A stretch of 59,953 nt of DNA. Source: Anaerolineales bacterium. Lineage in GTDB: Bacteria > Chloroflexota > Anaerolineae > Anaerolineales > JABWBV01. Positions 24,616-32,795 of this stretch are shown one piece after another. Position 1 is the first letter of the stretch. Each line of letters opens with the position of its first letter. The DNA is taken from NCBI GenBank assembly GCA_020634875.1, contig JACKAX010000021.1:1-59953 (forward strand), in the 5' to 3' direction. The translations under genes were made by a program, and so were the position numbers. Below the pieces are notes generated by a model that saw only the letters and a program-made list of their open reading frames with translations, had not been told where the DNA came from and did no database searches.

Positions 24616-26721
24616 TTACTCCCCCAATTTATAGACCCGCACATACTCAATCCCATTAATCCATACCGTATATTCCGGGGTGCGCGTAGCGAGAGTGTCC
24701 AACAAGTTTTGGGGAACCTGCCTTTGCCACTGCTGGAGATAAATCACCGCGTAATCCATCTGCAAAATTTCTTGCAGGCGTGCGGGGTCGGGTTCTTCGG
24801 TAATCGGAAAATGCTCGCTGTCCCCGTGGAAAAAGTAGGAAAAACTGCCCTGCGTGTACCAGGAAATTACGGAGAGTTTTTCCGGCGCAGGTTTGGTGTT
24901 AAGATACCGCGCCGCCTGATCCAGTCCCTCGCCCCAACCGATCATCATCACCTCCGGGGCTTTGGTTGCGCCGCCCAACAAGGGGTTGTAGTAGCTCAAA
25001 TAGTACGGAAACGTCGGCAAAACTAGGATCAACTGAATGATCAACGTTCCAAATCCCACACGTACCGCCCCCCACCAGAAGCGTGGTCCCCATTTTTCCC
25101 CCCACGCGGCCAACCCCACCCCCGCCAATATATCCAGCCCGACATACACCGGCAAAAAGTAACGGTCAAATTTTTTCTCGCCCAGGCTTTGCAGGATGAA
25201 AAAACACCCCACAAAGATGACCACCCCCAACACGGCATGCCGCCTGTCTTTGTCCATCCCCCGCAGAAAGAACGCTAAAAGCCCCAACCCGCCCAAAATC
25301 ACCGGCGTGGTGCGCCACAAAAACGTGGTGGGATAAAACCCCAGCCCGCCCAGCCGCCCATCTGTAACCACCTGCCCGGCAAAAAAGATCGCCCCGCGAT
25401 GCCCTTCCACCGCATACCCGATGGTTTCAGAAAACATTTTCGTCAGCGTACCGAACGGGTCCACCCACATGGCCGGAAATAACGCCACAAACACGAACAA
25501 CGCCACACCTCCCCACAGGCTTAACGTGCCGCTTAACCGCAAAGTTTTTTTGAAGAACGAAGGCCGTTCCCCGCGCGGGGGCAAGCCCAACAGGATCGCC
25601 AGCAGTCCCACCGCGGGAATGAGAAAAAATCCCGGCGTTTTCGTCAGCCAACTCAACCCCGCCGCCACCCCGGAGATCAGCAAATCCACCCGCCGCGCCG
25701 TTTGCTGATAGCTCAAAAACGCGAAGATCGAGAGCGTCATCAAACTGCCCAAAAGCCCATCCAGCGTTATCAGTCGGGTGTGGGCGATGTGAAAAGGATC
25801 GAGCGCGGCCAGCAACGCCCCCAACAAAGCCGGGCCAGGCCCAAAAAGGCGTTGAGCAAAAAGGAAGATCACCACCAGCAGGAATGCGTTGGTAAAAACC
25901 ATCCACGTTCGCCCCGCCGCGAGCCAGGTCACTTTCGGTAGATTTTTTCGCAAAAGCAAATTTTCATATTGCCCTGGCCCGATGAAATCGTCCACTGTTT
26001 GGGTGTATGCCGGGTACTTTTCCAGGATGCCCACCGCGCCCAACCACATTACCGTGACCGCCGGATGTTCGTGCCGGTACGTGTGGAGAAAATCTCGATT
26101 TTGGAGGGCGTAAAGAAAATTGGCCGCGCTGGACGCCCACTCCGGTTCATCCACCGTCACAAACTGATCTAACTGATACGCCCGTGGAAACCACGCCGCC
26201 GCAAAAACCAACAGCGCGGCAAACCAAATTTTTCCGCGGCCCCACGCCGCAGACGCGGTATAAGCCTGCCACAACCCCGGCTCAAAGCGCACGGTCAGCA
26301 ACGTGTGCCCCGTCAACAAAAAGCCCCACACAGCATAGGGCATAAGCCGGAGCAACGTAGGGCGCACTGTGTCGTCGTTTGTCAAATACCCATTCAGGAT
26401 GAAATGGAGCGCCAGGAAAAAAGCCAGGCCCACCAGAAAAAGCCCGCCCTGAAAGAACAGAAACTCACGCCGGGTGAGGACTTCCAGACGTTTGGCCTGC
26501 CGCGTCCCCCACGCGGGGGTTTTCCATGCCAACCAACTCAGCCCCCCCAATAATAGAAACCCTAACAACAATCCCGCACTCAAAACGAGGCGGGATTTAG
26601 AAAAGCCAAATAACCAGGCATTTTTAGGATCGGTTGGTATGGTTAAAAGCCAGCCAAAAGCGATCAACGCCTCCACGGCGGCGAAGGTTAACCACCGGCG
26701 AATGAAAGTTGGGCGAATCAT
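24616..26721 (-). CDS. GT39/PMT-type membrane glycosyltransferase, copy A
   Basis: 701 residues from the ATG at 26721, which overlaps the upstream ligase stop as ATGA; a longer reading to 26799 is just the other frame of that gene. About 11-13 transmembrane helices. The first large outer loop has VDEPEWASSAANFLYAL and HEHPAVTVMWLG, matching the acidic DE motif of the GT39/ArnT superfamily that uses polyprenyl-phosphate sugars. The C-terminal 120 residues are soluble and end ...WINGIEYVRVYKLG. It should transfer a sugar from a lipid carrier on the outer face of the membrane. Coupling to the fatty acyl-AMP ligase suggests a shared glycolipid or glycopolymer pathway. Sugar and acceptor unknown. 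Confidence 0.82.
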   Translation of the reverse strand: MIRPTFIRRWLTFAAVEALIAFGWLLTIPTDPKNAWLFGFSKSRLVLSAGLLLGFLLLGGLSWLAWKTPAWGTRQAKRLEVLTRREFLFFQGGLFLVGLAFFLALHFILNGYLTNDDTVRPTLLRLMPYAVWGFLLTGHTLLTVRFEPGLWQAYTASAAWGRGKIWFAALLVFAAAWFPRAYQLDQFVTVDEPEWASSAANFLYALQNRDFLHTYRHEHPAVTVMWLGAVGILEKYPAYTQTVDDFIGPGQYENLLLRKNLPKVTWLAAGRTWMVFTNAFLLVVIFLFAQRLFGPGPALLGALLAALDPFHIAHTRLITLDGLLGSLMTLSIFAFLSYQQTARRVDLLISGVAAGLSWLTKTPGFFLIPAVGLLAILLGLPPRGERPSFFKKTLRLSGTLSLWGGVALFVFVALFPAMWVDPFGTLTKMFSETIGYAVEGHRGAIFFAGQVVTDGRLGGLGFYPTTFLWRTTPVILGGLGLLAFFLRGMDKDRRHAVLGVVIFVGCFFILQSLGEKKFDRYFLPVYVGLDILAGVGLAAWGEKWGPRFWWGAVRVGFGTLIIQLILVLPTFPYYLSYYNPLLGGATKAPEVMMIGWGEGLDQAARYLNTKPAPEKLSVISWYTQGSFSYFFHGDSEHFPITEEPDPARLQEILQMDYAVIYLQQWQRQVPQNLLDTLATRTPEYTVWINGIEYVRVYKLGE

Positions 26722-28388
26722 TGGGGATCCACCCTTTTCAAATACCGCTCCCGATTCGCCCCCCGCGCAATCTTCCCACTGCTCGTCTTGATCAACCACT
26801 CCCGCGGCACCAACTCCACCAATCGGAGTGCTACTGCCGTCCCCTTCGTTACCCGCACCCGAATCTCATCCGCAATGCGCTGGCGTTCGGCCTCATCGGT
26901 CGCGTCTGTTTCGGCAACCAGCACCACTTCTTCGGTTCCGGCCTGCTCATCATACACCCCAAACGCCACCACCCGCCCCGGATACACGCCTGGCACCTCA
27001 TTCGCCACATACTCCAAATCTTGCGGATACACATTCTTCCCCCCCACGATGATCAAATCCTTCTTCCTCCCGGTGATGTACACCTCCCCCTCTGCGAGGT
27101 AGCCCAAATCCCCGGTCAAATACCACCCCTCGTGAAACGCCTGCGCCGTCGCCTCGGGGCGATGATAATACTCCGTCAACATACAATTCGACCGCACCGC
27201 AATCTCTCCGATGAACCGATCCGGTAACGGATTCCGATCATCCCCCAACACCCGCACTTCCACGTTGTCCAACGGTCTCCCCGCCGACAGCATCGCCAGT
27301 GCCGCCCCCCCCTCCGGGACCGCGCGGGCGAGCCGTTCCCCCACAAAATCTTCCAACCCGATCACATCCACCCTCGGCGGTGTATCAATCCCCCCCTGCG
27401 TGACCGCAAAAACATTCTCTGCCATCGCGTAACACGTTGCCAACGCCGATGCCCGCAACCCATACGGGGCGAACTTTTCCCCGAACATCCGGTGGCTCTC
27501 AACATGCATCGGCTCCGAGCAGTTGATCACCGCCCGCCAACTGGATAAATCCACCCCCTCCAGATGCCTGTCCCGAATCTTCTGCGCGCAAAAGTTGTAC
27601 GCAAAATTCGGCAGCCACGTCAGCGTCCCCCGATACTGGCTGACCGCTTGCAGCAACCGGGCCGGGGCACGCACCCAGTCAAACGGGGACATCAACACGA
27701 GCGGAACCCCACGCAAGATCGGCATCAAAAACCCTGCAATCAACCCCATATCGTGGTAAAGCGGTAGCCAGCTCACAATCACATCATCGGGGGTGAGGCG
27801 GATGGCGCGGGTGTAGCTTTCGAGTTGGTGGTAGACTGCCTCGTGGGACAGCGCAACACCTTTTTGCAGGCCGGTGGTGCCGGAGGAATGTTGCAGGAGG
27901 ACGATGGAGGTGGGGGTGGGGGAGTGGGGGGGTGGGGGCGGGGGGGAGCTAAGGGGAAAAGGTGCAGGGGTGAGGATGATTTGGGGGGAGGGACGGTTTG
28001 CGCGGGCGGCTTCGACTTCGGGGGCGAAGGGGGGGGCGGTGAGGACAGCGGCGGGGGCGGTGAGGTCGAAGAGGGCGGCGAGGGATTTGCGGTAATGCTC
28101 TGGATCGAGTTTTTCGGTCAGGTAGGGAAGGATGGACGGAATCACGCCATTTAGGACTGCACCAAAGAACGCAAAAATCAAATCCGGGCCGTGATCGAGG
28201 ATTAGGACAACGACTTCCCCTGGCTGGATGCCTGCCTGCGCGAACATGGCTGCGTACCCCTGCGCGCCTTCCATGAGTTGCCGATAGGTGATCGGCTGAT
28301 CGGGTTCGCGGGCGAAGATGAGGGTGATAGCAACCCGGTCAGGGGTGTAGGTGAGGTGATGCTGAAGGGTTTGGGGGAAGGTTTGCAT
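26718..28388 (-). CDS. Fatty acyl-AMP ligase (FAAL-like adenylate-forming enzyme)
   Basis: 556 residues from the ATG at 28388 (MQTFPQTLQHHLTYTPDRVA); the in-frame extension to 28481 overlaps the preceding gene and is unlike the family. ANL-superfamily motifs: P-loop SSGTTGLQKGV (168-178), WLPLYHDMGLI, YAMAEN, LTGDLGYL and the C-terminal GGKNVYPQDLE with a catalytic-region lysine in SSGKIAR. The pattern WLPLYHDMGLIxGF is typical of FAAL enzymes, which make acyl-AMP and load an acyl carrier protein. An ACP gene lies two genes upstream. A proline run (SSPPPPPPHSPTPT, 147-160) interrupts the domain before the P-loop and is coded by a G-rich/C-rich tract. Acyl chain length unknown. Confidence 0.85.
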   Translation of the reverse strand: MQTFPQTLQHHLTYTPDRVAITLIFAREPDQPITYRQLMEGAQGYAAMFAQAGIQPGEVVVLILDHGPDLIFAFFGAVLNGVIPSILPYLTEKLDPEHYRKSLAALFDLTAPAAVLTAPPFAPEVEAARANRPSPQIILTPAPFPLSSPPPPPPHSPTPTSIVLLQHSSGTTGLQKGVALSHEAVYHQLESYTRAIRLTPDDVIVSWLPLYHDMGLIAGFLMPILRGVPLVLMSPFDWVRAPARLLQAVSQYRGTLTWLPNFAYNFCAQKIRDRHLEGVDLSSWRAVINCSEPMHVESHRMFGEKFAPYGLRASALATCYAMAENVFAVTQGGIDTPPRVDVIGLEDFVGERLARAVPEGGAALAMLSAGRPLDNVEVRVLGDDRNPLPDRFIGEIAVRSNCMLTEYYHRPEATAQAFHEGWYLTGDLGYLAEGEVYITGRKKDLIIVGGKNVYPQDLEYVANEVPGVYPGRVVAFGVYDEQAGTEEVVLVAETDATDEAERQRIADEIRVRVTKGTAVALRLVELVPREWLIKTSSGKIARGANRERYLKRVDPQ

Positions 28389-28435
28389 AGGAGTACTGTC
28401 GGATGAATGGGTCAAGAAATGGATGAAAAAAGCCT

Positions 28436-29260
28436 CTATTGGAAAATCGAAATTAAAACCCAAAGCGCCAGTCCCCACCAAAAAGTTGCACAGCCCAAGC
28501 CAGATACCAACGCCACGTTTCCTCGAAGCGTGATAAAGCCGTAAGGAAGTTCTTTTCTTTTAGCGGTTAAGTATCCAGGAGATCCAAATAAGATGAGCGT
28601 GATTGCGAACATCATATAACTCAAAGGCGTACCGAATCTACCAGAGTCGATGCCAAAAAATTTTGCACTGATTGCGCCAAAGCTTAACCCTGTAAAAATG
28701 AGCAGTAAAAACAAAGTTTTGGTGGATAGATTTCCGGCTTTGTTTCGTATATAACTTCTCGAAGAAACTGGATGTGGAGATGAGTGGAAAGAACTTGCCG
28801 GCATTCCCTCTGCGTTGCCGTTTTTTTGAACAATCTCTACGATAGTTGTGGCATCACGCTGGGGAGATTTGGTCAGGGACATTAAATCAATATGTTGGTT
28901 TTCGTAGTAAATCGAAAATTTATCTGTGGGTTTGTCGGGGGTATACATTGCCCACTTAAGTTTTTTGATAGGGACTCGTTCAAACTTTATTTGTAGACCT
29001 AAAAGATTCTCTTCCAGGATGATTAGATTTTGAGTGGTTAAGCCAAGATACAGGTAAGTCGTTATCCCGAACATCGCTCTCGCTGACGGCTCAATACTCA
29101 TTAATTTCTGATCATCTTGATCATTCAGGTTCGGCGCATGATAGGGATAGCCCACAAGAGTTGCGATTAGCTTCTCGTTTTCTTCGAGGACCTCGCGTAT
29201 TTTCTTTTCAGCTTTTCGTTGTAAATGAGGTTTCTTTGGCGTTTTAATCATAGTATCCAT
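28436..29260 (-). CDS. Hypothetical protein: PH-like cytoplasmic domain plus three C-terminal membrane helices
   Basis: 274 residues. A basic N-terminal helix (residues 1-30), then about 110 residues with alternating strands (YLYLGLTTQNLIILEE, FERVPIKKLKWAMY, FSIYYENQHIDLMSL) that look like a bacterial PH-type domain, a Ser-rich linker, and three hydrophobic helices at about 180-200, 212-235 and 248-272. No catalytic motif. It lies between the ACP and the fatty acyl-AMP ligase genes (18 and 47 bases away), so it probably belongs to the same operon and might hold the soluble enzymes at the membrane. That role is a guess. Confidence 0.65.
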   Translation of the reverse strand: MDTMIKTPKKPHLQRKAEKKIREVLEENEKLIATLVGYPYHAPNLNDQDDQKLMSIEPSARAMFGITTYLYLGLTTQNLIILEENLLGLQIKFERVPIKKLKWAMYTPDKPTDKFSIYYENQHIDLMSLTKSPQRDATTIVEIVQKNGNAEGMPASSFHSSPHPVSSRSYIRNKAGNLSTKTLFLLLIFTGLSFGAISAKFFGIDSGRFGTPLSYMMFAITLILFGSPGYLTAKRKELPYGFITLRGNVALVSGLGCATFWWGLALWVLISIFQ

Positions 29261-29278
29261 CCTGTACCTGAAACCTCA

Positions 29279-29524
29279 TTACTGTCTGCTTCTTACCACC
29301 TCCGCCAACTGCCCCAACGTATCAAACGTCTCCGCCGTCAGCTCGGTGTCGTCAATGTGGACGCCGAAGGTGTCTTCGATGAAGAGGGCAAGGTCCACGA
29401 GGTGGAAGGAGTCGACAAGGCCGCTGGAGATCAGGGCATCGTTCGGGGTGAGGGCGCGGTTGGGTTGTTTGAGAATGTCTTTGGTGATGTAGGCGGCGAG
29501 TTGGGAGGTGATGGTGTCGGACAT
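29279..29524 (-). CDS. Acyl carrier protein
   Basis: 81 residues. The 4'-phosphopantetheine attachment site is S39 in GLVDSFHLVDL, with the usual acidic helix after it (LFIEDTFGVHIDDTEL). GLVDSF is the carrier-type variant of DSL seen in secondary and Dlt-type carriers rather than the housekeeping GADSL. Good ribosome binding signal is not obvious (GGAGC ahead of the ATG). It neighbours the fatty acyl-AMP ligase, its probable loading enzyme, and the MBOAT/SGNH genes further upstream, its probable user. This parallels DltC. Confidence 0.9.
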   Translation of the reverse strand: MSDTITSQLAAYITKDILKQPNRALTPNDALISSGLVDSFHLVDLALFIEDTFGVHIDDTELTAETFDTLGQLAEVVRSRQ

Positions 29525-29537
29525 TTTTGCTCCTTGG

Positions 29538-29631
29538 ATGGTACACAGAGGGCACAGAAGGCGCTGAGGACCACAGATATTTTTTAAATTTTCTGTGGTC
29601 CTCTGTTTTATCTGTGTGTTCTGTGTACCAT
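29538..29631. repeat. Dispersed palindromic element, copy 1 (GGTACACAGA family)
   Basis: Outer arms ATGGTACACAG / CTGTGTACCAT (29538-29548, 29621-29631) and inner arms GAGGACCACAGA / TCTGTGGTCCTC (29566-29577, 29592-29603) are exact inverted repeats. A clear relative is at 51764-51850. It fills the space between the SGNH and ACP genes and could act as a transcript hairpin. Confidence 0.8.
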
Positions 29632-29636
29632 TTTTA

Positions 29637-30671
29637 TTATGGGTAGTAAGGTTCTAAGGTTTTGCGGATGGAGTCCAGGACCTGGAGGCCGGTAAAACTG
29701 CGGCGATCCCAGGCGTCGGTGATGAGGTAATTGTTTCCGGGGCGAGCGGGGTCGAGGCCGTGGCCGGGGAGGTCTTGGATGGCGGCCCAGAAATTCCACA
29801 GGGGGAGGTCGTAGTCGTAGGCCACTTGGGCGATGCTTTGGTCAATGCTCCAGTCGCCTTCGTTGTTGTCACCTTTGGTGGAGAGGATGGGGATAATGCC
29901 TTCGGAGAGGAGGATTTCTACGATCTGGCGTAGGTAGGCTTCGTGGGAGGCGGTGGCATTGGCGCTCCAGTTTGTGCCGAGGTTGATGAACATCAGGCTA
30001 GGTTGATAGAGACGGATTTCGCAGGCGAGCGGGGTTTCGTCTTTCAGACAATCGTCTTTGTTTGCCCAGGTGGGGGAGAGGGCGGAGGCGACGCTGAGGC
30101 CGTTTTGGGTGCAGTAGCTCTGACGGCCAAAGGAGCCGCTTTGGGCGAAGAAGTCAATGGTGGTTTGCAAGTATTCGTATCCCGTGCCAAGGTAGTAGCG
30201 GTCGGAGGCGTAAATGCCCAGGAAGACGGGCGGTTCGCTCTGGCAGTCGCCGAGGGTGGAGAAGGCGGTGGGGTTTTTGCCTTGAGCCTGTCCGTCGAGG
30301 AAAACGGGGATCATGTTTGGGCTGAGGGTGGGGACGATAGGCCAGGTGCGCCACTGCCGGGGGTGGGGGGGGGTGTCGGGGGTGGGGGTGTGGTGGGGGG
30401 TAGGGGCGGCGTGGGGGAGGGGTGTGGGGGAGAAAAGAAGTGTAGGGGAAGGGGAGATGAAAGGCGTTTGGGTGGGAGCTGTGGGCGGGGGGAGCGTGGG
30501 GGAGATAAGGGGTATGGGCGTTGGGGTGTTTGGGAGGGGAGAAGGTGAAGAGGGGAAGAGGGGAAGGGGAGAAACCGCGGGGGTAGTGCAGGCAGCGAGA
30601 AGGATGGTGAGGAGGACGGGGAACCAGAAGTGCCGCATAGGGGTTAGCAGATTAAATGAACGGCGAACCAT
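29637..30671 (-). CDS. SGNH/GDSL-like lipoprotein with altered catalytic residues (copy 2)
   Basis: 344 residues from the ATG at 30671; an internal ATG at 30638 is possible. Lipobox LLAAC, lipidated Cys28, then a Pro/Thr/Ser linker of about 75 residues. The SGNH domain keeps block III (NLGTNW) and the general fold, but block I reads LGDCQS (Cys143 where the nucleophile Ser should be) and block V reads LDPARPGNN with no DxxH histidine. It shares long stretches with the next gene (ILSTKGDN.EGDWSI, LPLWNFWAAIQDLP), so they are duplicates. Either a thiol enzyme with another base, or a non-catalytic binding protein. Exported and membrane-tethered. Confidence 0.75.
   Translation of the reverse strand: MVRRSFNLLTPMRHFWFPVLLTILLAACTTPAVSPLPLFPSSPSPLPNTPTPIPLISPTLPPPTAPTQTPFISPSPTLLFSPTPLPHAAPTPHHTPTPDTPPHPRQWRTWPIVPTLSPNMIPVFLDGQAQGKNPTAFSTLGDCQSEPPVFLGIYASDRYYLGTGYEYLQTTIDFFAQSGSFGRQSYCTQNGLSVASALSPTWANKDDCLKDETPLACEIRLYQPSLMFINLGTNWSANATASHEAYLRQIVEILLSEGIIPILSTKGDNNEGDWSIDQSIAQVAYDYDLPLWNFWAAIQDLPGHGLDPARPGNNYLITDAWDRRSFTGLQVLDSIRKTLEPYYP
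30355..30560 (+). other. G-rich tract opposite the lipoprotein linker
   Basis: Many runs of 4-8 G on the plus strand, the template strand of the Pro/Thr linker of the SGNH lipoprotein. Could fold as G-quadruplex. A like tract lies at 27910-27952 in the ligase gene. Mostly a result of CCC/CCT proline codons. Confidence 0.5.
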
Positions 30672-30681
30672 GTTGGTCTCT

Positions 30682-31701
30682 TTATTGCGATTGTCCGGTG
30701 GACGGTTCATAGATGGGTTGGATGGCGTGCCAGATGACATCCAGCATTTGCAGGCCGGTGATGGAGCGGACATCCCAGGCGGTCCGGGTGAGGTAGTTAC
30801 CTTCGGGACGGGCTTCGTCAATGCCGTGGTTGGGGAGGTCTTGGATGGCAGCCCAGAAATTCCAGAGGGGGAGGTCGTATTCCAGGGCAACTTCGGCGAT
30901 GACTTCGTTGATGCTCCAGTCGCCTTCGGCATTGTCGCCTTTGGTGGAGAGGATGGGGATGGCCCCCTGGGCGATGACGAAGTCGAGAATGTCGCGCAGG
31001 TATTCGGCGTGTTGTTCGGGTTTGCCGTAGTTGGTGCCGAGGTTGATGAAAACGATGGCAGGGTGTTGGAGTTTGAATTCACATTCGAGCGGGGTGTCGC
31101 CGGCGGTGCAAATGTTGAGGTCGGCCCACATGGGGGAGAAGAGGGAGGCGGCGCTCATGCCGTTGGCAACCGCACCACTACGGCGGCCAAACGAGCCTTG
31201 AAAGTGGGTGAGGGTGGGGAGAAGATTCGTGTAGTCGTAGGTGGGCCAAAATTCTGGGCGTTGGTCGAAGTTGCCCATGAAGACGAGGGGGACGCTTTGG
31301 CAGTCGCCGATGACGGAGAAGTGGGTGGGGTCTGCGCCGAGGGCGAGGCCTTGTTGGGCGATTTCGAGGATGTGTTCGGGGAGGGCAGGGATGACGGGCC
31401 AGTCACGCCATTCGGCGGCAGTCAGCGGGGGGAGCGGAGTCAGCGTAGGGGCGGAGGCGTCACGCGGGGGGAGAGTGGGGATGGGGAGAGGGGTGTTGGT
31501 GAGGGGGGCGTTTTCTTCCGTGGCGGGGAGTGGCGTGGGTGTGGGGGAAGCAGATTGAGGCGGGGTGGCCGCGGAAGTGGAGGATGCGGGTGCGGGATCG
31601 GTTGGGGATGATGAGCGCGCGGGGGCAGGTATCCCTTTAATGAAGAAGATTGCAATCAAAATTAAAACAGCAAAGATGAAAAAGATTTGCGGGCGTTTCA
31701 T
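30682..31701 (-). CDS. SGNH/GDSL-like membrane-anchored protein with altered catalytic residues (copy 1)
   Basis: 339 residues. One N-terminal membrane helix (about 6-23), a Ser/Pro/Thr linker to about residue 95, then the SGNH domain. Block I reads VIGDCQS with Cys134 in place of Ser, block III is NLGTNY, and block V reads IDEARPEGN where active relatives have D-x-V-H-P. So both the nucleophile and the His differ, in the same way as in the neighbouring copy. The start overlaps the end of the DltD-like gene by four bases (ATGA). The conservation of GDCQS in both copies argues against random decay. Function unknown. Confidence 0.75.
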   Translation of the reverse strand: MKRPQIFFIFAVLILIAIFFIKGIPAPARSSSPTDPAPASSTSAATPPQSASPTPTPLPATEENAPLTNTPLPIPTLPPRDASAPTLTPLPPLTAAEWRDWPVIPALPEHILEIAQQGLALGADPTHFSVIGDCQSVPLVFMGNFDQRPEFWPTYDYTNLLPTLTHFQGSFGRRSGAVANGMSAASLFSPMWADLNICTAGDTPLECEFKLQHPAIVFINLGTNYGKPEQHAEYLRDILDFVIAQGAIPILSTKGDNAEGDWSINEVIAEVALEYDLPLWNFWAAIQDLPNHGIDEARPEGNYLTRTAWDVRSITGLQMLDVIWHAIQPIYEPSTGQSQ

Positions 31702-32792
31702 GGGTTCAAAATGTCCCTGAGTTTTTGAGCGAGTTGTTGGGAGCCAGTGGGGGTGAGATGGATGGCGGTGTTGGTGAATTCGGTGTTGGGAATGGTGTTC
31801 CAGAGATCGAGATAGAGGGAGCCGCGCTGAGCCATGTCCGCCGCGAGGAGGGCGCGGTACTGGTCATAGGCCCAGCGCGGATAGTAGAAATTATACCGGA
31901 TGTCGCTGTTTTCGCCTGTACTGACGAACATGGGTTCGTTGACGATGAGGAGGGGGATATCGCCTGCGAGTTGCGCGCCTGCGTGAAGGATGTCGAAAGC
32001 GAGGTCGTTCGGTGTGAGGGGGTTGGAGAGGTTATAGAAGGTGTCGTCGGGTTCGAGGTCTTCGGCGCGGAGGTCGTAGGTTTCGGGGTAGTATTGATCA
32101 AGGCCGGTGGCGGACCAGAGAACACCGTAGAGTTGCAGGCGGAGGAGGTCGGCGAGGGGGCGGCGTTGGGCGAGGAGGGTGCGGGAGAGGAAGGATGTAG
32201 AGGGAGGAAACGAGGAAGAAAAGGTGGAGGGGAGAAAAGGAGAGAGGGCGAGGAGGGCGTCGGGGTTGTTTTCGACGAGGGGGGAGGCGAGTTGTTTTTC
32301 GTAAGGGAGGGCTTCGAGGGTGGTGAGCCAGATGATGAGATCGGGTTCGTAGGCGAGGGCGTGTTGGAGGATGAGCAGGTCTTTGGTGAGGCTGAGGGTG
32401 GGGTAACCGAGGTTGTAGGCGCGGACGGTTTTGCCGTCGCGGGTGGTGAGGTGTTCAGCGTTCAGGTAGGCGTCGAGGGTTTGGTCGGGGGTGAGGAGGA
32501 AGCCCCAGACGGATGAGTCGCCAATCAGGATGACGCGGTATTCGTCGGCGGGTTTGGGGGTTCCGGCGATTTTGTGGGAGGCGAACATGGCGTCGAGGTT
32601 GAAAAGGCTGACGTTGTAGGAGAGGGCGGGCTGATCGCCGTAAGGAAGCCGCGGGCGTCCGGGGTAGAGGGTGTTGTAGAGGGTGAGGTGTCCGAGGGCG
32701 GCGGGGGGGATGAAGGCGAAGAGGAAATTGATCGCTAGGAGGAGGATCAACGTTTTGAGGAGGAGGCGGGGGAGGAAAATTTTATCGTTCAC
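31698..32792 (-). CDS. Membrane-anchored SGNH protein, DltD/AlgX-like
   Basis: 364 residues. N-terminal helix (about 10-30) followed by an outer domain. Block I is ILIGDSSVWGF with Ser93; the C-terminal part has IHLTPTGSQQLA carrying the catalytic-type His. The early GDSS(V/I)(W/T)G form and the N-terminal anchor are those of the DltD/AlgX/AlgJ group that works with MBOAT proteins. It lies four genes' order downstream of an MBOAT (one GT39 gene between), and overlaps the next SGNH gene by four bases. Proposed role: final transfer of an acyl group to a surface polymer outside the membrane. Inferred from context and family. Confidence 0.72.
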   Translation of the reverse strand: MNDKIFLPRLLLKTLILLLAINFLFAFIPPAALGHLTLYNTLYPGRPRLPYGDQPALSYNVSLFNLDAMFASHKIAGTPKPADEYRVILIGDSSVWGFLLTPDQTLDAYLNAEHLTTRDGKTVRAYNLGYPTLSLTKDLLILQHALAYEPDLIIWLTTLEALPYEKQLASPLVENNPDALLALSPFLPSTFSSSFPPSTSFLSRTLLAQRRPLADLLRLQLYGVLWSATGLDQYYPETYDLRAEDLEPDDTFYNLSNPLTPNDLAFDILHAGAQLAGDIPLLIVNEPMFVSTGENSDIRYNFYYPRWAYDQYRALLAADMAQRGSLYLDLWNTIPNTEFTNTAIHLTPTGSQQLAQKLRDILNP

Positions 32793-32795
32793 TGA

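Noticed and set aside
26722..26799. Longer start for the GT39-like protein copy A
   Set aside because: The extra 26 residues lie inside the ligase gene and lack a signal; the ATGA overlap at 26721 explains the true start.
29538..29631. Insertion sequence
   Set aside because: Inverted repeats but no transposase and under 100 bases; treated as a miniature palindromic element.
30672..31082. N-terminal extension of the SGNH lipoprotein frame
   Set aside because: The added 137 residues are Ser/Pro/Thr/Asn-rich shadow sequence of the upstream SGNH gene; the signal peptide begins at 30671 or 30638.
30313..31611. 432-residue Gly/Glu/Val-rich plus-strand reading frame
   Set aside because: Antisense to the SGNH genes; composition reflects G-rich complement of Pro/Thr linkers.
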